Assembly: GCA_036513415.1 (NCBI GenBank)
Contig: DATBZA010000190.1
Location: forward strand, 1-64,000
Length of the DNA: 64,000 nucleotides
Direction: 5' to 3'
Origin: 40CM-4-68-19 sp036513415
GTDB taxonomy: Bacteria; Myxococcota; Myxococcia; Myxococcales; 40CM-4-68-19
The notes beneath the pieces are model-generated. The model worked only from the letters and a program-made list of their open reading frames with translations, was not told the DNA's origin and searched no databases. Shown here piece after piece: positions 33,826 to 41,771 of this stretch; position 1 is the stretch's first letter, and every line of letters starts with the position of its first letter. The translations under genes and the position numbers were made by a program.

Positions 33826-34335
33826 TCACCTCAGCTTGTCGAGCGCCTCCATGATCTTGTCGGTGGGCGGCTGCTCGGCGATGTCGTGGATGTCGATGTA
33901 GCGGAGGATGCCCTGCTGATCGACCACGAAGATCGCCCGCTCCGCCCGCCCTTCGCCGCGCAGCACGCCGTATTGCACGCAGACGTAGCCGTAGGGCCAG
34001 GTGTCGCTGAGCAACGGGTAGGAGAGGCCTCCCATCGACTTGGCCCATGCCTCGTTGCTGAATACCTGGTCCACCGAGATGCCCAGGACCTGGGCATTGC
34101 GCCGCTCGAACTCGGAGAGATCCTCCTCGTACGAGGGCATCTGGACCGTTCAGACGGGCGTGAAGGCCGCCGGGTAGAAGGCCAGCACCACGTTCTTCTT
34201 TCCGCGATAATCGCTCAGGCGGACCTTCTTTCGCGGCCCACCTTTTCCTGCTTGCTCGCCGGTGGCGATCAGCTCGAACTCGGGGGCCTCCTCACCGACC
34301 TTGAGCCGCCACACCGGCCTGCTGGGTTGTGCCAT
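33826..34335 (-). CDS. Sec-containing peroxiredoxin
   Basis: Read through the in-frame TGA at 34150-34152, this is a 169-residue peroxiredoxin. Before the UGA is the fold's N-terminal part with VVLAFYPAAFTPV, and immediately after it TVQMPSYEEDL. The UGA sits exactly where the peroxidatic Cys of the PxxxTxxC motif belongs (U62). The rest has SYPLLSDTWPYGYVCVQYGV and the C-terminal thioredoxin-like strands. Sec at this position is known in bacterial peroxiredoxins. The start at 34335 (MAQPSRPVW) has GGAGAG 5 nt upstream. It is the first gene of an operon with the GrdB-like selenoprotein, 2 nt downstream, and a damaged MFS gene. It reduces hydroperoxides using an unidentified thiol donor. Confidence 0.88.
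34125..34136 (-). promoter_or_regulatory. Putative bacterial SECIS of the Sec-peroxiredoxin gene
   Basis: On the minus strand CCTC and GAGG pair around loop GTAC, at 14-25 nt after the UGA codon. Additional pairs outside the core (GAT with ATC) are interrupted by mismatches. The loop begins with GU at 18 nt after the UGA, within the known bacterial range. The stem is shorter than in the other two genes, so this is the weakest of the three. Confidence 0.5.
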
Positions 34336-34670
34336 CGTGCTCTCCGCTGCGCGACATTCCGCGCGCCGCCTCTTATGCCCCCGAATCACGCGGGGCGCGA
34401 CTGGGAACGTACGCAGGTGAGGTTGCCCCGGCCCGTCCGCCCGGTCGGCATATTCCGCAACAATTCCCGCTCGTGGCAAGAACCGGCCGGTTTTTCAGGC
34501 GGTTGCCGGTGGCTGGCGGGGTCAACGTCTCCTCGTCAACGCGGGGGTCCTTGATCGCGCATCCGGCCAAAGCGCAGGCGACCACACGATCCCCCGGCAC
34601 AGGCCGCCGGCCGCTTTTTCCGTAGCTCACCTGGATACCGAACCACCCTCAGGGTGGGAGGAGTCAAGCG
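34336..34670. other. Long intergenic leader with two hairpin/T-run elements
   Basis: No coding frame is convincing here. Reading towards the MBL-fold gene, AACCGGCCGGTT (34481-34492) is a 12-nt palindrome followed by TTT. CCGGC (34594-34598) pairs with GCCGG (34606-34610) and is followed by TTTTT at 34615-34619. A third hairpin (34643-34647 with 53-57) sits 3 nt before the ribosome site GGGAGGAG. In this GC-rich genome T5 runs after GC hairpins are notable and suggest terminators or attenuators in a transcribed leader. No known riboswitch class was recognised. Confidence 0.45.
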
Positions 34671-35909
34671 ATGGCCCGTTTCATTGGCGGTACAGCTCTG
34701 TTGTTCGTTTCACTACTGGCGTCCCGTGCGAACGCGCACGGGGCCGCCCCGGCGGACCTGGTCAAGGCGCGCCAGCTCATCTTCGGCGTGGAAAACGTCG
34801 ACGCGCGGACCGGCGCAGTCGACAGGGACAAGGTCATCTTCTCCTGGCTGACGAACGCGACGCTCGCCGCGTCGATCAAGGGCCACGTCGTCCTGCTGGA
34901 TACGTTCGTGCACCGCGCCGAGATCGTTCCGGGCCGGACGCCGTTCGTCGTCGAGGACCTGGTCAGCCTGCGCCCCGAGGCGGCGTTCATCGGCCACGGC
35001 CACGGCGATCACGCCGACAACGCAGCCTGGCTCGGAGCCAAGCTCGGGATCCCGTTGTTCGCATCGGAGGAGACGTGCACCGAGCTGAGGGCCGACGCGG
35101 TCCGTTTCGTCACCACGGGCGCCCTCACGAGCCCGACCATCGACTGCAGGAACGTAACCTCTGCGGGATCGCACCCGGGCGCCGAGCTCGTGAAGATCGA
35201 CGTTCTCGAGCCGGTCGCCTCGATCACCGCGTTCCGCCACCTGCACTCGGGCACCTCGTACCCGCAGAGCAGCGAGCCGGTCCCGTTCCCGATCACGCCG
35301 GTCAAGAACATCGCGGATACGCGCGACGCGGACATGTACCCGCCGGGGATCGCGCACTCGTTCAGGACGAGCGGCCCCGTCGGCGGCCCGATCAGCATCT
35401 ACTACCACTTCGTCGTGCGCGGCGATCACAACTTCACCTTCGTCTGGCACAACACGACGGGCGACCTGCACCATGGCTGCACCATCGATCACCCGCCGCC
35501 GGCGTGCTGGGACGACCTGTTCCCGTTGGAGCACATCTCCGCGAACGTGAAGGCCCGCATCGCGGCGCTCCCCGAGACGGACGTCGAGTTCGGCTCGTTC
35601 GTCAGCCTCGGCTACGCCGTCAACGGCATGCGCGACCCGATCGAGAACAGCGCCACGCTGAAGCCGAAGGTGTACGTGCCCATCCACCAGACGAACGCGG
35701 CGCTGCCGACGTCGTCGCTCTACTTCAAGGTCGCGTACCTGAAGCAGCTCGAGCAGATGATCCCGGCGCTCACGCCCGCGCAGCGCCCCGAGCCGCGCTG
35801 GATGGTGGACCCGGACGATTACCTGAAGCCGATGGTCTACAACCCGAAGGACGCGCGCTGGTCGAAGGGACGCAGGAGCGGCGAGCACGACGACGAACAC
35901 GACGATTGA
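34671..35909 (+). CDS. Secreted metallo-beta-lactamase-fold protein
   Basis: This 412-residue protein has a signal peptide (cleavage after ANAH or ANA near residue 23). A metallo-beta-lactamase-type metal site follows: IGHGHGDHADN carries the HxHxDH ligands. Other family segments are TAFRHLHSG and KPKVYVPIHQT; no canonical hydrolase with a known substrate is recognised. The C-terminus is RSGEHDDEHDD, an Asp/His/Glu tail. It may hydrolyse lactones or other extracellular esters. A strong ribosome site (GGGAGGAG) precedes it, and an unusually structured leader lies upstream. The C-terminal half resembles the fragment at 56690-57169. Confidence 0.8.
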   Translation: MARFIGGTALLFVSLLASRANAHGAAPADLVKARQLIFGVENVDARTGAVDRDKVIFSWLTNATLAASIKGHVVLLDTFVHRAEIVPGRTPFVVEDLVSLRPEAAFIGHGHGDHADNAAWLGAKLGIPLFASEETCTELRADAVRFVTTGALTSPTIDCRNVTSAGSHPGAELVKIDVLEPVASITAFRHLHSGTSYPQSSEPVPFPITPVKNIADTRDADMYPPGIAHSFRTSGPVGGPISIYYHFVVRGDHNFTFVWHNTTGDLHHGCTIDHPPPACWDDLFPLEHISANVKARIAALPETDVEFGSFVSLGYAVNGMRDPIENSATLKPKVYVPIHQTNAALPTSSLYFKVAYLKQLEQMIPALTPAQRPEPRWMVDPDDYLKPMVYNPKDARWSKGRRSGEHDDEHDD

Positions 35910-35941
35910 GGCTGTCTATCCAGGAACCGGGCGAGGGGCTG

Positions 35942-36559
35942 TCAGGTCCACTGGACCTTGTAGCGCGCCTCGCCCTTGGAGGCGCTGCAGCGGATGTCCT
36001 CCGGCTCCTCGACGGTGCCCTGCACGCCGCAGAGCTCGAACACGTAGGTGAGGTTGCCGCGCGTGACGTCGAAGAGAGCGGCCGGGACGTTCGGGCCGTC
36101 GGCGTGCGTTCGAACGAGGCCTTGGCGTGGACCGAGCGCCTCGTACTCGAACCGCATCCCGCGCAGCACCATGGTGTAGAACCGCTCCAGGTTCTGGAAG
36201 ACGGTCACTGGCGTGTTCCCGAACAGCGCCGTGGCCATGCGCAGGACGGGCTCGATGACCGAGCCGCCCAGCTTGCGCCCGGCCGTGATGCCCAGATCCA
36301 CGCAGGCCTGGCGCCCGGCGACGGCCGAGAGCGCGGACTGCAGCTCGTCCATCGGTGTGGCCGGCATCCACGCGAACGGGAACGGCGGCTTCTCGATCAG
36401 CTCGGCCGTGGCGGGCGAGACCTTCTGCTTCACCAGCACGGCACAGCCTCGCTGGTGGGTGAACTCGACCGCCACCCGGAAGGCCGATCCGATGTACGCC
36501 CGCGCGTCCGTCGCTTCCGCCGCGTGTCCCGCGGCGGCAGACTCATTTGCCGGGGTCAT
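35942..36559 (-). CDS. Hypothetical protein, possibly DUF2378-like
   Basis: This 205-residue cytoplasmic protein has no signal peptide. It reads ITAGRKLGGSVIEPVLRM, ERFYTMVLRGMRF and C-terminal GEARYKVQWT. Its size and the C-terminal pattern loosely resemble the myxobacterial DUF2378 family, but I cannot confirm this. Its start lies inside the preceding secreted-protein gene (17-nt overlap), so both are translated together after the FabH-like gene. Function is unknown. Confidence 0.62.
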   Translation of the reverse strand: MTPANESAAAGHAAEATDARAYIGSAFRVAVEFTHQRGCAVLVKQKVSPATAELIEKPPFPFAWMPATPMDELQSALSAVAGRQACVDLGITAGRKLGGSVIEPVLRMATALFGNTPVTVFQNLERFYTMVLRGMRFEYEALGPRQGLVRTHADGPNVPAALFDVTRGNLTYVFELCGVQGTVEEPEDIRCSASKGEARYKVQWT

Positions 36560-37157
36560 GGTCGCCTCCGTCGATCCACTCCATCGCGTGGTCGGAGTCC
36601 TGGTGGCGCTCCGGTCCGCGGTCCGCGTCGTAGATCTGCACCGTCCAGTAGGACCCTGTGGCGAAGCCCACCAGCCGGAAGGGATTGAACGTGCTCAAGC
36701 TGGTCACCGCGCCTCCGATGACTCCGTCGGGAGCGGCGACGATTGCGAGGTTGCAGCCCGCCAGCACCAGGCCGCCCTTCGGGACCTTGTTGCTGATGAT
36801 CGTGCAGGAGCCCGAAGCCTTGTAGACGCCGTCAGGGAGCGTGAGCTGCAGGAAGAACCGCTGTGACAGGAGCGGCGGGAACGCAAAGTTGGTGATCTTC
36901 GCGCATGCGGTGGCCTTTCCGATGGCGCGCGCCTCTTCGGTCACCACTTCGCCGCTGCGTTCCCGCGTCTCGTAGGTGTAGAGCGAGCCGCCGATGAAGA
37001 GGTTGGGCGTGAAGGGCGCCTCGGCGCAGGCGGCCTTGTCGGGCGGAGAAGCCGGGTCCTCCGCGCTGCGGAACTGGAGGACGCGCGCCTGCGCGGATGC
37101 CAGGGCAGGTGCGAGAAGGGCAAGGACGGCCAATGCGCGAGCGATTCGACGGTTCAT
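36543..37157 (-). CDS. Secreted hypothetical protein
   Basis: This 204-residue protein has a signal peptide (MNRRIARALAVLALLAPALA, cleavage before SAQA). Four Cys and a beta-rich body follow (NLFIGGSLYTYETRER, GSCTIISNK). The last 30 residues are Asp/His-rich (RGPERHQDSDHAMEW, GGDHDPGK). AAAGAGAG lies 6 nt before the ATG at 37157, which is preferred to an ATG two codons upstream. No family is recognised. It sits between the FabH-like gene (start of its flank at 37175) and the gene it overlaps downstream. Confidence 0.7.
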   Translation of the reverse strand: MNRRIARALAVLALLAPALASAQARVLQFRSAEDPASPPDKAACAEAPFTPNLFIGGSLYTYETRERSGEVVTEEARAIGKATACAKITNFAFPPLLSQRFFLQLTLPDGVYKASGSCTIISNKVPKGGLVLAGCNLAIVAAPDGVIGGAVTSLSTFNPFRLVGFATGSYWTVQIYDADRGPERHQDSDHAMEWIDGGDHDPGK

Positions 37158-37174
37158 GATCATCTCTCTTTCGC

Positions 37175-38278
37175 TCAGAGGCGCACGAGCTGCGCGCCGT
37201 AGTTGACGTTGGCGCCGATCGCGGCGAGCACGACCAGGTCGCCGCGACCCATTTCGACGATGCCTTCCTGAAGGTCTTCCGCGAGCAGGATCAGCATGCC
37301 CGCCGCCGAGGTGTTGCCGTGCCGCTCGACGTGGCAGGCCACCCGATCTTTCGGCAACGCTTCGCGCTCGACGAAGCTGTCCATCAGCCGCTTGTTGGGC
37401 TGGTGGAAGTACCAGCGCGCCACCTCCGGCGCGAGCTGGCGATCCTCTCCGAGCACGCCGTCGATGGCCTTCTTCATGAACAGGGGATACGTGCGCGCAA
37501 CCTGGGCCCCGTCGACGATGAAGGCGTGATCGGCCGGATTCGCCCGCCCCTGGAAGTCCAGGCGCAGGTTGCCGCCGCCCTTGCGCAGCACCAGGTCGGC
37601 GTGCGCGGTGCCGGCGAACGAGCGCAGGATGCCGGGGCCGTCCTCGTCAGAGGCGTCGTCGCCGCGCAGGATCAGGGCGCCGGCGCCGTCGCCGAACACG
37701 TACATGGAGAGGAAGCCGTTCGCCTTCTTGCCGGAATCGAGCTGCTGCTCGGCGGTGTAGACATCGCGGTTCAGGTGGGCCGAGGTGAAGTTCGACCCGA
37801 CCACCGCGATGGTGCGAAAGGTGCCGCCCTCGATCATGCGCCGCGCCATGTCGACGGTGTAGAGGGTCCCTCCGCAGCCGCTGTCGAAGACCATGGCATA
37901 AGCGTCCTCGCGGCAACCTAGCCGGCGGTGCAGCTCCATCGCGTCGTGGCTGAAGTTCAGCTCGTCGGGCGAGCAGGTCACCAGGAAGATCGCGTCGATC
38001 TCGCGGGCGTCGACCTGCGCCATCATCAGCGCGCGGCGAAGCGCCACCTCGGCCATGTCGGCGTTGTTCGCCGGATAGAAGGTTCCGTCGTCGTTGGGCG
38101 GCGGCACCGCGCGCCCGGTCTTCTCGTCGAAGTCCCAGAGGAACCTGCGCTCGCGGATGCCGGTCTTCTCCTCGATTCGCTCGGCCGTCCAGCCCGGGAT
38201 CGCCGACGCGATGCGCGCGTTGCTCACGGCACGCCGCGGGACGAACGAACCTACTCCCAGGAACCTCACGTTCTGCAT
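37175..38278 (-). CDS. 3-oxoacyl-ACP synthase III (FabH)-like condensing enzyme
   Basis: This 367-residue thiolase-fold enzyme has the KASIII catalytic triad: Cys135 in FDSGCGGTLY, His292 in YFHQPNKR and Asn322 in HGNTSAAG. The N-terminal SFVPRRAVSN and EKTGIRERRF segments are usual for FabH. An extra insertion of about 20 residues (WDFDEKTGRAVPPPNDDGTF) is not in E. coli FabH. It joins an acyl-CoA to malonyl-ACP or a related extender. The two downstream genes (secreted protein and hypothetical) overlap or nearly touch, so it may make a product that those proteins use or bind. It could also be a natural-product or signalling ketide synthase. Confidence 0.9.
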   Translation of the reverse strand: MQNVRFLGVGSFVPRRAVSNARIASAIPGWTAERIEEKTGIRERRFLWDFDEKTGRAVPPPNDDGTFYPANNADMAEVALRRALMMAQVDAREIDAIFLVTCSPDELNFSHDAMELHRRLGCREDAYAMVFDSGCGGTLYTVDMARRMIEGGTFRTIAVVGSNFTSAHLNRDVYTAEQQLDSGKKANGFLSMYVFGDGAGALILRGDDASDEDGPGILRSFAGTAHADLVLRKGGGNLRLDFQGRANPADHAFIVDGAQVARTYPLFMKKAIDGVLGEDRQLAPEVARWYFHQPNKRLMDSFVEREALPKDRVACHVERHGNTSAAGMLILLAEDLQEGIVEMGRGDLVVLAAIGANVNYGAQLVRL

Positions 38279-38556
38279 CGCGGTTCGTCTTTCTCCCCCC
38301 GCGACGCCAGCAGGCTCTCAGCGAACCCGAGGCAGGCGCAACGGCCGGCGGGCTGGCTCCCCTGGCCCGATACCCGGCGCGCGCCATTCGGCATTCAATT
38401 CCGGGGGAGTGCGCGATGGAGTCCGGCTGCTGCATCCGGCTCTAGTGTGGCCCCTGCGCTCGCGGATCGACCACAGCGGCACACTGTCGGACTGCACCAG
38501 ACTGTCGGTGCGCGAGGCGGACGTGCGCACATGGAGCTTCGACCGCGCGGGGGGAC

Positions 38557-39252
38557 TCAGGCGCGCAGCAGCGCCAGGTTTTCCTCCGCGCGGGCGCGGA
38601 AGGCGGCGCTGTCCCCGGAGAAGACCACGCGGCCCTTGAGCAGGATCAGATGATGGTCTCCGATCTCGAGCAGCGTCTTGACCTCCTTGTCGACGACCAG
38701 CGTCGCGATGCCCTCGGCGCGCAGGCGTCGGATCGCCGACCAGATCTCCTGCCGGATCAGAGGGGCCAGGCCTTCCGTGGCGCCGTCGAGGATCACCAGC
38801 TGCGGGTTCGTCAGCAGCGCCCGGGCGATGGCGAGCATCTGCTGCTCTCCGCCCGAGAGCTGCGTCCCGAGATGGGAGATCCTCTCCCGCAGCCTGGGAA
38901 AGAGTCCGAGCGCGCGCTCCTCGGTCCACGGACCCGGGCGCTGCGCGACCGCCAGGTTCTCCCGCACGGTCAGGGTAGGAAAGATTCCTCGCCCTTCGGG
39001 CACCAGCGCGATCCCTTCGCGGACGATCCGGTGCGGCGCCCAGCCCGTCACCGGACGGCCGCGGATGCGCACCTCCCCGGAGCGCGGCGGCGTGAGGCGG
39101 AGCACGCTACGGATGGTGGTGGTCTTGCCCATCCCGTTGCGTCCCATCAGCGTCACCGTCTGGCCGGGCTCGATCGAGAAGCTCACCCCGTGCAGCACGT
39201 GGCTCGCGCCGTAGAAGGTGTGCAGGCCCGTCGCCTCGAGCAGCGCGGTCAT
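38557..39252 (-). CDS. livF: Branched-chain amino acid-type ABC transporter ATPase, LivF-like
   Basis: This 231-residue ATPase has Walker A GRNGMGKTT (37-45), Q-loop VPEGRGIF and signature LSGGEQQ (133-139), with Walker B ending in D156. The residue after the Walker-B Asp is Gly157 (LDGATEG), where the catalytic Glu is normal. ATP hydrolysis at this site may therefore be weakened. The partner LivG has an intact DEP motif. Its ATG overlaps the LivG stop (ATGA). It is the last of the five liv genes. Confidence 0.93.
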   Translation of the reverse strand: MTALLEATGLHTFYGASHVLHGVSFSIEPGQTVTLMGRNGMGKTTTIRSVLRLTPPRSGEVRIRGRPVTGWAPHRIVREGIALVPEGRGIFPTLTVRENLAVAQRPGPWTEERALGLFPRLRERISHLGTQLSGGEQQMLAIARALLTNPQLVILDGATEGLAPLIRQEIWSAIRRLRAEGIATLVVDKEVKTLLEIGDHHLILLKGRVVFSGDSAAFRARAEENLALLRA

Positions 39253-40001
39253 GCGATCTCGTCTCCCAGGTATGCCTCGCGCACCGCGGCGCTGCTTCGG
39301 ACCTGGCCCGGGGATCCTTTTTCGAGCACGCGCCCGTCTACCAGGACCGTCACCGTATCGGAGATGCTGAAGACCGCGTCCATGTCGTGCTCCACCAGGA
39401 TCACCGTCCGCCCCCGCGCCACCTCGGTCAACAGAGCGACCACCCGCAGCGCCTCGTCATGGCCCAGACCCGCCAGCGGCTCGTCGAGCAGCAGCAGGGT
39501 CGGCTCGGTCGCCAGCATCATGGCGATCTCGAGCTGGCGCTGCTCGCCGTAGCTGAGCTGTCCCGCCAGGGCGCGCCGCCGCCCGGACAGCCCGCAGATC
39601 TGGAGCGCGCGCGCGGCGCGGTCGCCCACCTCGGTGTAGCCCTTCGCCGGTCTGAGGAACCGCATCGAGGAGGGCAGGCGCGACTGAGCGGCCAGCCAGG
39701 CGCAGTCGGCACAAGAAAGCCCGGGAAAGAGATTGGCGGTCTGGTAGCTGCGGCCGATTCCCAGCCGCGAGAGCTCGTCCGGCGTGGCGCGCGTGACGTC
39801 CAGGCCGCGGAAGCGGACGCGGCCCTGGGTCGCCCGCAGCTCTCCGGAGAGGAGGTTCAGGAAGGTGGACTTGCCGGCCCCGTTCGGGCCGATCACGGCG
39901 TGCACGCGCCCCTCCTCGAACGCCAGCGAGACCCCGTCCACCGCGGCGAGGGCGCCGAAGCGGCGCGTCAGCGCCTCCGTCAGCAAGAGCGGCTCAGGCA
40001 C
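39249..40001 (-). CDS. livG: Branched-chain amino acid-type ABC transporter ATPase, LivG-like
   Basis: This 250-residue ATPase has Walker A GPNGAGKST, signature LSYGEQRQLEIA and Walker B LLLLDEPLAG with intact catalytic Glu. The GTG at 40001 is preferred because it overlaps the livM stop by 8 nt (GTGCCTGA) and has a GAGG site upstream. An ATG at 40028 would overlap livM by 35 nt. It forms the nucleotide-binding pair with LivF and couples ATP to substrate import. Confidence 0.93.
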   Translation of the reverse strand: MPEPLLLTEALTRRFGALAAVDGVSLAFEEGRVHAVIGPNGAGKSTFLNLLSGELRATQGRVRFRGLDVTRATPDELSRLGIGRSYQTANLFPGLSCADCAWLAAQSRLPSSMRFLRPAKGYTEVGDRAARALQICGLSGRRRALAGQLSYGEQRQLEIAMMLATEPTLLLLDEPLAGLGHDEALRVVALLTEVARGRTVILVEHDMDAVFSISDTVTVLVDGRVLEKGSPGQVRSSAAVREAYLGDEIA

Positions 40002-40896
40002 GGCGGCCGCCCTCGACGAGACCGGCAAGGCCGCGGGGCAGGAAGAGCACGACGGCGATGATCAGCGCGGCGATCAACGCGTTCCAGTGCTCGGTCACGC
40101 GCTCGCCGTAGTGCTCGATGAAGGCGAGCAAGAGCGCGCCGAGGGCCGGTCCGTAGAGGGTGCCTTTTCCTCCGAGCAGCACGGTCACCAGGATCAGGCC
40201 CGACTGCCGCCACCCGAGTTGGGCGGGGTTGACGAAGCCGTAGAGCGTCGCGTCGAGATAGCCGGCGACCCCGGCCAGCGCGCCGGCGATCACGAACGCG
40301 ACCAGCTTGTAGCGCCGGGTGGGGTACCCGAGGGAGCGCATGCGCTGCTCGTTGCCGCGGATCCCTTCCAGGACGCGGCCATAGGGCGCCCGCAGGATTC
40401 GCGCGAGCAGCAAGTAGGCGAGGACCAGGGCGGCCCAGATGGCGACGTACGCGGCGGCGCGGCTGTCCACCGGCCGCTCGGCGACGTAGAGACCGTCGGA
40501 TCCGCCCAACGCCGGCGAGTCGTTGAACAGATAGAAGAGCATCTGCGTGAACGCGAGCGTCACCATGATGAAGTACACCCCGGTCGCGCGCAGGCTGAGC
40601 CATCCGATGATCAGGGCGGCCGCCGCTGCCGCCAGAAGGCAGACCGGGAACGTCAGGAGCGGGTTCACCAGCCCCAGGCGATTGGTCACGCCCGCCAGGG
40701 CATAAGCCGCGAGGCCAAAGAACGCGGAGTGCGCAAGGCTCACCAGGCCGGTGAAACCGACCAGGAGATCGAGGCTCATGGCGAGGATGCAGCCGATCAT
40801 CGCCTTGCCGAGGAACTGCAGCCAGAAGCGGTCGCCGCTGAAGGCCACCGCCCCCAGCGCCAAGGCGCCGGCGAGAAGCAGGATCCTCCGTCTCAC
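39994..40896 (-). CDS. livM: Branched-chain amino acid-type ABC transporter permease, LivM-like
   Basis: This 300-residue permease has about 9-10 TM segments and the typical GFTGLVSLAHSAFFGLAAY segment, followed by RATGVYFIMVTLAFTQ and GGKGTLYGPALGAL. GTG at 40896 overlaps the livH stop (GTGA). It forms the translocation channel with LivH. Confidence 0.92.
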   Translation of the reverse strand: MRRRILLLAGALALGAVAFSGDRFWLQFLGKAMIGCILAMSLDLLVGFTGLVSLAHSAFFGLAAYALAGVTNRLGLVNPLLTFPVCLLAAAAAALIIGWLSLRATGVYFIMVTLAFTQMLFYLFNDSPALGGSDGLYVAERPVDSRAAAYVAIWAALVLAYLLLARILRAPYGRVLEGIRGNEQRMRSLGYPTRRYKLVAFVIAGALAGVAGYLDATLYGFVNPAQLGWRQSGLILVTVLLGGKGTLYGPALGALLLAFIEHYGERVTEHWNALIAALIIAVVLFLPRGLAGLVEGGRRA

Positions 40897-41771
40897 CGAC
40901 CCTCGAATGCCGGGCCGAGGAGCCCGCGCGGCCGCCAGAGCAGCACCGCTGCCATGACCGCATAGACGATGGCGCTGGCGAATCCCGGCAACAGGACCTT
41001 GCCGAAGGTGTCCGCGATGCCGACCAGCATCGCGCCGAGGAAGGCGCCCTTGATCGAGCCGATGCCTCCGATCACCACCACCACGAAAGAGAGGATGAGC
41101 ACGCTTTCGCCCATGCCCGGATAGACCGTGGTCAAGGGGGCAGCCAGCATTCCCGCGAGACCCGCCAAGGCCGTCCCGGCGCTGAAGACGACCGAGAACA
41201 CCCGGCGGACGTCGATACCGAGCGCCTCCACCATCTCCGCGTTCGACGCTCCGGCGCGGACGCGCATTCCGAATCGCGTCTTGAGGATCACCTGCCGCAT
41301 CGCGATGGCCACCGCGATGCAGCAGAGAGCGGTGAAAGCGCGCCAGGCGGGCCAGGTCTGCGCCTCGCCCAGGGGAATGGTGAAGGAGAGCGACCTCGGG
41401 GTGGCGACGCCGTGCACGTCGTTGCCCCAGAGGGCGCGCTGGAGCTCGTTGAAGAGGAGGACGAGCCCGTAGGTGAGCAAGACCTGCGCGAGGTGGTCGC
41501 GGAGGTAGAGCCGCGCGATGGCGAGCCGCTCCACCAGGAGGCCGATCAGGGCCATGGCGGGAAGCCCGACCAGGATCGCGAGCAGGAGGTTCCCGGTGCG
41601 CTCCGAAAGCCACCAGGCGAGGTAGGCGCCGAGCATGTAGAACGACCCGTGCGCGAAGTTCAGCACCCCGAGCACGCCGAAGACCAGGGTGAGGCCGCTC
41701 GCGACCAGGAAGAGCAGCAGTCCGTACTCGACGCCGTTGATCAGTTGCAGCGCGACGAGCGAAAAGCTCAT
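40893..41771 (-). CDS. livH: Branched-chain amino acid-type ABC transporter permease, LivH-like
   Basis: This 292-residue permease has about eight TM segments. It includes NGVEYGLLLFLVASGLTLVF, GVLNFAHGSFYMLGAY and the EAA-like loop RFGMRVRAGASNAEM...ALGIDVRRVF. The ATG at 41771 overlaps the livK stop by 4 nt. It is paired with LivM. Confidence 0.93.
   Translation of the reverse strand: MSFSLVALQLINGVEYGLLLFLVASGLTLVFGVLGVLNFAHGSFYMLGAYLAWWLSERTGNLLLAILVGLPAMALIGLLVERLAIARLYLRDHLAQVLLTYGLVLLFNELQRALWGNDVHGVATPRSLSFTIPLGEAQTWPAWRAFTALCCIAVAIAMRQVILKTRFGMRVRAGASNAEMVEALGIDVRRVFSVVFSAGTALAGLAGMLAAPLTTVYPGMGESVLILSFVVVVIGGIGSIKGAFLGAMLVGIADTFGKVLLPGFASAIVYAVMAAVLLWRPRGLLGPAFEGR

Noticed and set aside
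34150..34152. A true stop splitting the peroxiredoxin into two genes
   Set aside because: Both halves are needed for the fold and the TGA sits exactly at the catalytic position, with a hairpin after it.
34671..34700. A known riboswitch before the MBL-fold gene
   Set aside because: The leader was compared by eye with c-di-GMP, glycine and cobalamin consensus elements and no core motif was found.
39994..41613. A long minus-strand frame fusing livM and livH
   Set aside because: livH is in another frame with its own start and stop; the long frame is only an open overlap.
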